Of a DNA stretch of 64,000 nt, positions 25,763 to 32,689 are shown in pieces. Made by a program: the position numbers and the translations under genes. Source of the DNA: Candidatus Denitrolinea symbiosum (GTDB lineage Bacteria > Chloroflexota > Anaerolineae > Anaerolineales > Villigracilaceae); assembly GCA_017312345.1 (NCBI GenBank), contig BLAA01000001.1:2604001-2668000 (forward strand), written 5' to 3'. The number at the start of each line of letters is the position of its first letter. Within the stretch, counting starts at the first letter, position 1. Under the pieces are notes generated by a model, which worked only from the letters and a program-made list of their open reading frames with translations, searched no databases and was not told the DNA's origin.

Positions 25763-27187
25763 TTACGGGACGTAGTACTCGACGATCAGCTGTGGACGGG
25801 CGCCTACCGCCGCGTTTCCGCTGTACAGACTGAGATAGTTGGCGACGGCGTTGTTGTCGTCCAATTTGAAGCGCAGGCGGATCTGGGTCAGGCCGCTGCC
25901 GGTCGCCAGTTTGTTGACGGAGGCTTTGGCGGGGGTCAGGTTGAGCGTGTACCATCCGCCGACAAGGGCTGGTTTGAGCGGGCCGACGGTTTTGCTGGCG
26001 GGGGCCTGGAAATCAATGACTTGTAAAGCCGAAGTCCCGAAGACGCCCTTTCTCACGTCGGCCATGAAGCCCTGGAGGGCGTTGACCGGGTTTCCGCCGC
26101 CGACGATTTTCTGCAGCCTGACTTTGAGCGTGACTTTGGTGATGACGGCGTTATCGGGCAGGGATGCGGTGTTGAAGGACAGGATGGAGCGGTATTGTCT
26201 GTTGACTGCGTCGTCGCCGAGCAACAGGGTAATGGCGGTGGAGTTGAACGTCCCGCCCGCGTTGCTGGTCTCGAAAGATTCGAGCGTCCAGCCATCCTGC
26301 GCGCCGGCGGATCGGACGAACAATCTCCTTCTTACGGTGTACGTTTCTCCGTCTATGTAGGGCAGATTGAGCAGGAGGTTGTTGTTCAGGTCTTTGATGT
26401 CGGAGGCGGCGGATACGTCGAGGCGGAGTGAGCCATTGCCGGAGCCGACGGTCACGGCGACGGTATAGGTCCTGGCGTCCGCGGGGGTGACGCTGGCGAC
26501 CGAGAAGCCGGAGAGGTTGCCCGTTTTTGTGAGGGTGAAGTCGCTCTGGTCCACACCCGTAACGTCTTCAGAGAAGGTCACGGTGAAATTCGCGCTGAGA
26601 GCGGAAGTCGGGTTGGCGTTTGCGCGCGTGATGGAAGCGACGAACGGCGCAGGATCGTCAATTCCGTACGCGGCGACGCGATCGGCATAGGGCAGAACCG
26701 CGCCATTGTTGTTGACGTTGGCGAAGTCTCCGCCCGCGTAGAGAGCGCCAGGGCCGACGGCGATGACGTACACTTCAGAGTTGAGCGAGCCGCCTCCCGC
26801 GCCGTCCGAGCCGAGCGCCGACCAATTCGTCCCGTCCCATTTGGCGATGTAGTCTGCCGCGTTCAGCGGCGTTCCGCCGTTGTTCACGTTTTCGAACCAG
26901 CCGCCTACGTATACGTTCGCGCCGCTGATGACGATGGCTTTCACGCCAGATGCGGGCGGGAGCGAGCCGCCTCCCGCGCCGTCCGAGCCGAGCGCCGACC
27001 AGTTCGTCCCGTCCCATTTGGCGATGTAGTCTGCCGCGCTCAGCGCTGTTCCCCCGTTGTTCACGTTTTCGAACCAGCCGCCTGCATATATGTCTGTGCC
27101 GCTCACGGCGATGGCGTACACGCTATTGTTGAGCGAACCGTCCCCGAGCCGTTCGAGCCGAGCGCCGACCAGTTCGCCCCGTCCCAT
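25763..27187 (-). CDS. Repeat surface protein, C-terminal part (Ig-like and DNRLRE-like domains), out of frame with its N-terminal part
   Basis: About 465 residues in the third of three frames of one gene. It contains the last three ~50-residue repeats (VYAIAVSGTDIYAGGWFENV and similar). A bacterial Ig-like domain follows (FTVTFSEDVTGVDQSDFTLT). The end is a DNRLRE-like beta-sandwich (SILSFNTASLPDNAVITKVT, ending in RPQLIVEYYVP). Such C-terminal modules occur in secreted adhesins and glycan-binding proteins. The frame opens just upstream of a GGGG run at 27142-27145; other repeats have one more G or a GGGAG sequence there. If restored, the product would be about 1170 residues. Function inferred: cell-surface or secreted structural protein. 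Confidence 0.72.
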   Translation of the reverse strand: MGRGELVGARLERLGDGSLNNSVYAIAVSGTDIYAGGWFENVNNGGTALSAADYIAKWDGTNWSALGSDGAGGGSLPPASGVKAIVISGANVYVGGWFENVNNGGTPLNAADYIAKWDGTNWSALGSDGAGGGSLNSEVYVIAVGPGALYAGGDFANVNNNGAVLPYADRVAAYGIDDPAPFVASITRANANPTSALSANFTVTFSEDVTGVDQSDFTLTKTGNLSGFSVASVTPADARTYTVAVTVGSGNGSLRLDVSAASDIKDLNNNLLLNLPYIDGETYTVRRRLFVRSAGAQDGWTLESFETSNAGGTFNSTAITLLLGDDAVNRQYRSILSFNTASLPDNAVITKVTLKVRLQKIVGGGNPVNALQGFMADVRKGVFGTSALQVIDFQAPASKTVGPLKPALVGGWYTLNLTPAKASVNKLATGSGLTQIRLRFKLDDNNAVANYLSLYSGNAAVGARPQLIVEYYVP

Positions 27188-27357
27188 TTGGCGATGTAGT
27201 CTGCCGCGCCCAACTCCGTCCCGCTATTGTTGACATCGGCGAACCTGCCGCCTGCATATACGTCTGAACCGCTGACGGCGATGGCGTACACGTTATCGTT
27301 GAGCGAGCCGTCCCCGCGCCGTTCGAGCCGAGCGCCGACCAGTTCGTCCCATCCCAT
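27103..27357 (-). pseudogene. Middle fragment of the repeat surface protein (second frame)
   Basis: One complete repeat (DGSLNDNVYAIAVSGSDVYA, then DVNNSGTELGAADYIAKWDG) lies in a frame different from both flanking parts. It joins the upstream part at the GGGG run 27312-27315 and the downstream part at 27142-27145 (minus-strand G runs). Each junction needs one added G. Confidence 0.7.
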
Positions 27358-29282
27358 TTGGCGATGTAGTCTGCCGCGCCCAACTCCGTCCCGCTATTGT
27401 TGACATCGGCGAAGTTGCCGCCCACATACAGGTCTGTGCCGCTGACGGCGATGTCGTACACATTGTTGTTGAGCGATCCCTCTCCCGCGCCGTTCGAGCC
27501 GAGCGCCGACCAGTCCGTCCCGTCCCACTTGGCGATGTTGTCCGCCGCGGTCAATACTGTCCCACCGTTGTTCACATTTTCGAACCCGCCGCCCACGTAC
27601 AGGTCCGAGCCGCTGACGACGATGGCGTACACTGTGTAATCGAGCGAGCCGTTCCCCGCGCCATTCGAGCCAGGCGCCGACCAGTTCGTCCCGTCCCATT
27701 TGGCGATGTAGTCCGCGCTCGCAATGCCGTTTGCGTTCGTGAAAGAACCGCCCACGTACACGTCTGTGCCATTGACAGCGACGGCGGACACCTCGGAATT
27801 AAGCGCCCCCTGGAACGGAGGAGAGATCGCGTGCCAGTTTGCGCCATCCCACCGAACGATGCCATCTGCGCCTAGCGAGGCGCCGCCGTTGTTCACGTCT
27901 TCGAACCAGCCGCCTACGTACATGTCTGCGCCGCTGACGACGATTGTGTTCACAGCGTCGCTGAGCGAGCCGTTCCCCGCGCCGTTCGAGCTGAGCGCGG
28001 ACCAGTCCGTCCCATCCCATTTGGCGATGTAGTCCGCCTCATCCAATATCGTCCCGTCGTTGTTTACTTCGGAGAACCAACCGCCCACATATACGTCCGC
28101 GCCGCTGATGGCGATGGCGTTCACTGAGGAGTTGAGCGAACCGTCCCCCGAGCCGTTCGAGCCGAGCGCCGACCAGTCTGTTCCATCCCATTTGGCAATC
28201 TTATCTGCCGCGGTCAACACCGCTCCCCCGTTGTTCACGTCGTAGAAATCGCCGCCCACGTACAGGTCCGAGCCGCTGACGGCGATGGCGTCCACCTGAA
28301 AGTTGAGCGAACCGTCCCCCGCGCCGTTCGAGCCGAGCGCCGACCAGTTCGTCCCGTCCCATTTGGCGATGTTGTCCGCTTCGTTCAACGCCATCCCGCT
28401 GTTGTTCACATCCTTAAAGGCGCCGCCCACGTACACGTCTGTGCCGCTCACGGCGATGGCGTACACATCGTTATTGAGCGACCCCTCTCCCGCGCCGTTC
28501 GAGCCGAGCGCCGACCAGTCCGTCCCGTCCCACTTGGCGATGTTGTCCGCTTCGTTCAACACCGTTCCGCGGTTATTCACACTTTCGAACCAGCCGCCCA
28601 CATACACGTCCGAGCCGCTGACGGCGACGGCGTACACTTCAGAGTAGGGCGAGATCGAGCCGTCCCCCGCGCCGTTCGAACCGAGCGCCGACCAGTTCGC
28701 CCCATCCCATTTGGCGATGTAGTCTGCCGCGTTTAGCGCCGTACCGCCGTTGTTCACGTCCTCGAAGTCGCCGCCCACGTACAGGTCTGTGCCGCTCACG
28801 GCGATGGCGTTCACGCTATTGTTGATCGAGCCGTCCCCCGCGCCGTTCGAGCCGAGCGCCGACCAGTTCGTCCCATCCCATTTGGCGATGTAGTCCATGG
28901 TCGGGTCGTCGTTTAGGTCTGTAAAACTCCCGCCGATATACACATCCGAACCGCTCACGGCTACCGCCGAGACGAAATTGTTTGGCGAGACGGGAAGCGC
29001 CCCTCCACCCAGGTTTTCCCAATCGCCCACGGCGGGCGCGCCCAATGGGGCGAACAGCGGTCCGCGCGCCGGGTCGAGCGACACGTCCCAGCCGGAAAGG
29101 TCGAGCGAGCCGCGCAGGTCTTTGCTTAGATTCAGGGTCCCGTCGGGATTCAGGAAGCCCTGCGGCGAGACGCCCTGGCTTTCGTCCGCCGCCTCCGCCG
29201 GGCTGGCAGGAGACAGGGCGAACGCGCTCGCAATGAGACACAAGGCGAGAGTCAAATTCAGAAAGCGGGTCTTGATTTTCAT
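27123..29282 (-). CDS. Repeat surface protein, N-terminal part with signal peptide and ten repeats
   Basis: The start at 29282 has AAGGAGGAACC before the ATG. A Sec signal peptide (KIKTRFLNLTLALCLIASAF, cleavage near AEA-AD at about residue 31) leads into ten tandem repeats of about 53-56 residues. The repeat pattern is VxAIAVSGTDVYVGGxFxDVNNGG, then ADYIAKWDGTNWSALGSNGA. The repeat resembles WDG-type propeller or kelch-like motifs, but I cannot assign a named family. True coding ends near 27315, where a G run is one base shorter than in sister repeats; the open frame continues out of phase to 27123. No membrane anchor is seen, so the protein is probably secreted. Confidence 0.78.
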   Translation of the reverse strand: MKIKTRFLNLTLALCLIASAFALSPASPAEAADESQGVSPQGFLNPDGTLNLSKDLRGSLDLSGWDVSLDPARGPLFAPLGAPAVGDWENLGGGALPVSPNNFVSAVAVSGSDVYIGGSFTDLNDDPTMDYIAKWDGTNWSALGSNGAGDGSINNSVNAIAVSGTDLYVGGDFEDVNNGGTALNAADYIAKWDGANWSALGSNGAGDGSISPYSEVYAVAVSGSDVYVGGWFESVNNRGTVLNEADNIAKWDGTDWSALGSNGAGEGSLNNDVYAIAVSGTDVYVGGAFKDVNNSGMALNEADNIAKWDGTNWSALGSNGAGDGSLNFQVDAIAVSGSDLYVGGDFYDVNNGGAVLTAADKIAKWDGTDWSALGSNGSGDGSLNSSVNAIAISGADVYVGGWFSEVNNDGTILDEADYIAKWDGTDWSALSSNGAGNGSLSDAVNTIVVSGADMYVGGWFEDVNNGGASLGADGIVRWDGANWHAISPPFQGALNSEVSAVAVNGTDVYVGGSFTNANGIASADYIAKWDGTNWSAPGSNGAGNGSLDYTVYAIVVSGSDLYVGGGFENVNNGGTVLTAADNIAKWDGTDWSALGSNGAGEGSLNNNVYDIAVSGTDLYVGGNFADVNNSGTELGAADYIAKWDGTNWSALGSNGAGTARSTITCTPSPSAVQTYMQAAGSPMSTIAGRSWARQTTSPNGTGRTGRRSARTARGRFAQQ

Positions 29283-29361
29283 GGTTCCTCCTTTTTGGCG
29301 ATGGATTTACAGTCGTTCATTCCGCCTCCCGATGTCCTTCGGAAGGGCAGCTAACTCCCTT

Positions 29362-29666
29362 TTACGGGATGTAATACTCGACGATCAACTGCGGGCGGGC
29401 GCCCATTGCCGCGTTTCCGCTGTACAGGCCGAGGTAGTTGGCGACGAAGCCCTGGTGGACGTTGACCGGGTTTCCGCCGCCGAAGATTTTCTGCAGCCTG
29501 ACCTTGAGCGTGATTTTGATGACGACGGCGTTATCCGACGACGTCCGTATCCGCATAGCAGACGCTCGCCGCGCGCGGGATGGACGCTGCCCGCCCATGC
29601 CAAGGTCAAACTCAAGATTGTCGTTAAACCGAAAAGAACAAAGGGTCGAAACTGTGACTGAAACAT
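29362..29666 (-). pseudogene. Remnant of a second repeat surface-protein gene
   Basis: From an ATG at 29666 the minus strand encodes a signal-peptide-like start (FVLFGLTTILSLTLAWAG), then loses frame near 29545. The other frame continues with DNAVVIKITLKVRLQKIFGG and ends GARPQLIVEYYIP, which is nearly identical to the C-terminus of the neighbouring surface protein. The whole repeat body and the middle of the DNRLRE-like domain (between QGF and NYL) are missing. This is a tandem paralogue reduced to its two ends by deletion. Confidence 0.75.
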
Positions 29667-30164
29667 AAAGCGCTCTTCTTTATGTTGTCGTTTGACAACC
29701 TCGATTATTGGAATTATCGCGGATAAAACCGATGAATTAAGTGCGGTTTTTGTATATTAATCTGAAATAAGAATCCGTCAAGCGAATTGAGCTTTCAGCT
29801 TCCTTACAATCGAATTCTCGCTTGAGTAGGTAGTTTGTCCGTCTGAGATCGGGATAGCGCCGCCTCAAATTAAAATAGCTCTTTCGTTTTTGACGGGAAA
29901 TTTCCTTTTAACGCGAAGGGTCACGCCCCACAGGGCGCTTCGCGGAGTCTACAAAGGGAAATCCTGTGAGATAGGCGCGGCTTCATCCTTTGTGATCCTT
30001 ATGTGTTTGGCTCTTTCCCGTTAATTGCAGGAGAGCCGAAAAATATTAATGGTGCAACTTGCAGGTTAATTACAGGATTTTGCTTACCCTTGCAAGTGAA
30101 CAAAACGCGGCTCCATCCTGTATGCGCCTCCAAACAAAAAGCCCGCCGATTTCTCGACGGGCAA
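29667..30164. other. AT-rich intergenic region without recognisable genes
   Basis: About 500 bp between the surface-protein remnant and the clpP terminator. I see no convincing coding frame, tRNA or promoter. A stem-loop with CGCGAAG (29912-29918) and CTTCGCG (29938-29944), plus an inner GCCC/GGGC, is the only clear structure. Two loosely similar stretches around GCGGCTTCATCC (about 29968-29990) and GCGGCTCCATCC (about 30105-30120) may be an old duplication. Confidence 0.5.
30136..30162 (-). terminator. Intrinsic terminator of clpP
   Basis: On the minus strand GCCCGTCGA and TCGGCGGGC pair with one mismatch, followed by a run of T. It is closely similar to the terminator at 25696-25725. Confidence 0.82.
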
Positions 30165-30212
30165 ACTACCCAACTACCCAACTAGCTAACTACCCAACTA
30201 GCCAACTAGCTA
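30165..30212. repeat. Six tandem 8-bp units (ACTACCCA/ACTAGCTA) across the clpP stop codon
   Basis: Units in steps of eight are ACTACCCA, ACTACCCA, ACTAGCTA, ACTACCCA, ACTAGCCA, ACTAGCTA. The clpP stop codon (30206-30208) lies inside the last two units, so the final serine and stop are encoded by the repeat. Confidence 0.8.
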
Positions 30213-30814
30213 ACTTTCTCCGGCACTTCCAGCACCTGGTCCACCAAGCCATACTCCACGGCGGATTTCGCGTCCAGGTAGAAGTCGCGGTCGGTGTCGC
30301 GCTCGATCACTTCCAGCGGCTGGCCGGTGTGATTGGCGAGGATGCCGTTCAGGATCTCCTTCTGGCGCATGATCTGCTTCGCGGCGATGGCGATGTCGGT
30401 GGCCTGTCCCTGCGCGCCGCCGAGTGGCTGGTGCATGTGGATGGTGGCGTGCGGCAGGGCGTAGCGGCGTCCCTTCGTCCCCGCGGCCAGCAGCACGGTC
30501 CCGAACGAGGCGGTCACGCCCACGGCGGTGGTGCTGATCGGGTTCGAGATGATCCGCATCGTGTCGTAGATCGCCATCCCCGCGTAGATCATCCCGCCGG
30601 GCGAGTTGATGTACATGCGGATTTCCTTTTCGGGGTCTTCGTGGTTCAGGAAGAGCAGCTGCGCCACAATCACGTTGGCGACCTGGTCGTCAATCGGCGT
30701 GCCGAGGAAGATGATGCGCTCCTTCAGCAGCAGCGAGTAAATGTCGTACGCCCGTTCCCCCCGCCCGGACGATTCGATCACCATGGGAATTACGTTTTTG
30801 AATTCGGGAATCAT
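30206..30814 (-). CDS. clpP: ATP-dependent Clp protease proteolytic subunit
   Basis: A serine protease forming the tetradecameric chamber used by ClpX/ClpA-type unfoldases. The 202-residue protein has a catalytic triad at Ser103 (GVTASFGT), His128 (HMHQPLGG) and Asp173 ([10 protein letters not shown]), plus the INSPGG oxyanion strand. The sequence around Ser is a little divergent from the usual ASMGA. It follows tig by 57 nt on the same strand, so the two are probably an operon. clpX, often the third member, is not here. An 8-bp tandem array overlaps its stop codon and a terminator follows. Confidence 0.93.
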   Translation of the reverse strand: MIPEFKNVIPMVIESSGRGERAYDIYSLLLKERIIFLGTPIDDQVANVIVAQLLFLNHEDPEKEIRMYINSPGGMIYAGMAIYDTMRIISNPISTTAVGVTASFGTVLLAAGTKGRRYALPHATIHMHQPLGGAQGQATDIAIAAKQIMRQKEILNGILANHTGQPLEVIERDTDRDFYLDAKSAVEYGLVDQVLEVPEKVS

Positions 30815-30871
30815 TGTGCCTCCAATGCGTCCATGATAAACGGACAGTGTTGGATTTTTGTTAATCTCGCG

Positions 30872-32359
30872 TCATGGATTTGTGGATGTTTCCGCGTCCG
30901 ACTCTTCGCCCGACGCCTGTACCGTCTCTTCCCTGACCTCGGAGGCGGGCGCGGCCTCCCCGGGCCCGGTCTCCGCTTCGGCGGCCTTCGGCTCGTCGTC
31001 CTCGGGCTTCCACTCGCCGAGCGCGATGGACTTGATCTTCTCCAGCGTGCGGCGCGTGATCAGGCGGTTGGCAGACTGGGTCGCGACCGCGCTCGAGAAG
31101 CGCGCCTGGTTCTCCTTGCCGCTTTTGTTCAGCCGTTCGAAATCCACCGCGCCCTGATACGCCAGCTCGTTGAGGGTCTGGTGGAACTCCTCGGTCAGCG
31201 CGGCCTCGTCGAAGTTGACCTTGTGTATGCGGGCGATCTCGTCGAGGATGAGTCCGCGCGCGAGGCGATTCGCCGCCGCCGGTTTCACTTCGTCTTCCAT
31301 GAACTTCTCACGCGTGGTATTGCGGACTTTGAAGTACGTCTCCAGGTCCATGCCCTGCGATGCGAGTCTCTGATCCAATTCGCCCAGCACGTGTTCGCCC
31401 TCGTGATCCAGAACCTGCGGCGGATATTTAATGGCCGCGCCTTCTCGAATCTGCTCAAGGACTTTGTTGAAGTACTCGTCGTCGTACTCCGCGCGCGCGT
31501 GGGCTTCGAGGTCCGCGCGCATGAAGTCTTTCAACTGGTCGAGAGTCTCGTATTGCTCGCTGACGGTCTTGGCGAACTCGTCGTTCAGCTCGGGCAAAGT
31601 CACCGCGCGCACGCTCTTAACCGTGGCGTTGAACACGACCGTCGCGCCTTTCAGCGCCGCGTCTTCTTCGTCTTCGGGATACTCGTGCGTGACGGTTTTC
31701 GATTCTCCCGGCTTCATCCCGATCAGGCCGCGTGCGAATCCCTTGAACGGCCATTCGTCGTCGCTTTGCTTGTCTTCAGGACGCACCACTACTGCTGTGT
31801 TCTCGCGCGACAACTCGGATTGGTCTTCGCCTTCAGTCGCGCCCTGTTTTTCGCCGACGACCGAGATGAGCGCGTAGTCGCCTTCCTGCATCTCGCGCTC
31901 CACCGTCTTGGTGGAGGCGTACATCTGGCGGAGGTTATCCAGCGCCTCGTCCAGTTCTTTTTCGCCGGGCGGAGTCCACTCGTAGGGGACGCGGATGGAG
32001 AGATAGTCGCCCAGGTCCACGGTGGGGGCGAGCGGGACGCGGAAGACGAACTTCGGCGGGTCGAAGCTTTCGACTTTTTCCAGCGAGCCGGGCGCGGCCG
32101 GATCCACTTCGGCCTGTTTCAATATTTCGGGATAAAGATCGTCCACCAGCAGGTCAATGGCGGCTTCCACGATGGCTTCGTCTCCGTAGTGGCGGCGGAT
32201 CATATCGTAGGGCGCCTTGCCCGGGCGGAAGCCGGGGATCTTGCCGCGCTGCGCCAGTCTGCGCGCCGCTTTTCGCTTGGCGGCTTCCATCTGTTCCGGG
32301 TCAATTTCGACGGTCAGTTCGGCCTGGTGGTCGTCACGGATGTTCTTTTCGATGTTCAA
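30872..32359 (-). CDS. tig: Trigger factor
   Basis: A ribosome-associated folding chaperone and prolyl isomerase. The 495-residue protein has the ribosome-docking signature GFRPGKAP at 43-50. The central FKBP-like domain (about 160-270) is diverged and has an acidic insertion (GATEGEDQSELSREN), so isomerase activity may be weak. The helical C-terminal chaperone domain ends in an acidic, low-complexity tail of about 40 residues. The order tig-clpP is the common bacterial arrangement. A tRNA-Leu gene lies just upstream on the same strand. Confidence 0.93.
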   Translation of the reverse strand: MNIEKNIRDDHQAELTVEIDPEQMEAAKRKAARRLAQRGKIPGFRPGKAPYDMIRRHYGDEAIVEAAIDLLVDDLYPEILKQAEVDPAAPGSLEKVESFDPPKFVFRVPLAPTVDLGDYLSIRVPYEWTPPGEKELDEALDNLRQMYASTKTVEREMQEGDYALISVVGEKQGATEGEDQSELSRENTAVVVRPEDKQSDDEWPFKGFARGLIGMKPGESKTVTHEYPEDEEDAALKGATVVFNATVKSVRAVTLPELNDEFAKTVSEQYETLDQLKDFMRADLEAHARAEYDDEYFNKVLEQIREGAAIKYPPQVLDHEGEHVLGELDQRLASQGMDLETYFKVRNTTREKFMEDEVKPAAANRLARGLILDEIARIHKVNFDEAALTEEFHQTLNELAYQGAVDFERLNKSGKENQARFSSAVATQSANRLITRRTLEKIKSIALGEWKPEDDEPKAAEAETGPGEAAPASEVREETVQASGEESDAETSTNP

Positions 32360-32428
32360 GTTTGCTTTCCTTCATCATGTTGAAATTCTCCCCGCTCCGG
32401 TTGGGAGAGGGGCAGGGGGGCCAGGCAG

Positions 32429-32510
32429 TGGGGACGGAGGGACTTGAACCCTCACGCCTTGCGGCACATGATCCTAAGTCATGCCTGTCTGCCAGTTCCA
32501 GCACGTCCCC
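32429..32510 (-). tRNA. tRNA-Leu (anticodon TAG)
   Basis: The minus strand gives acceptor stem GGGGACG/CGTCCCC and a D arm with CTGGCAG. The anticodon stem is CATGA/TCATG with loop CTTAGGA (anticodon TAG). A long class II variable arm (TGTGCCGCAAGGCGT) and the T arm GAGGG-TTCAAGT-CCCTC follow. The discriminator is A and CCA is not encoded. Confidence 0.94.
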
Positions 32511-32602
32511 GTAAAAAACCTGTCCGGGTTTTTCAATGAGCGGCGGAATTATAAGCGAGAGGGGAGGAGGCGTCAACGAAATTTATTGCCAGCCTTAATT
32601 TC

Positions 32603-32631
32603 TTGACACATTTACCTCCCACTTGTAAAAT
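32603..32631 (+). promoter_or_regulatory. Sigma-70-type promoter of hppA
   Basis: A consensus TTGACA (32603-32608) is separated by exactly 17 bp from TAAAAT (32626-32631). This is the best -35/-10 pair in the window and leaves a leader of about 50 nt containing GGGAGGAA. Confidence 0.8.
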
Positions 32632-32689
32632 CTGCCTGTTTCAACGGGCGACAACGCCTGAATTTTGTTTCCGGGAGGAAAACCCTTTT

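Noticed and set aside
25763..29282. A CRISPR-like or minisatellite array
   Set aside because: The period (about 160 bp) is a multiple of three and translates into a consistent protein repeat in each frame. There are no short identical repeats with unique spacers, and no cas genes are present.
32429..32510. tRNA-Leu or tRNA-Thr as an integration site of a genomic island
   Set aside because: No integrase gene and no repeated tRNA 3' end were found near either tRNA.
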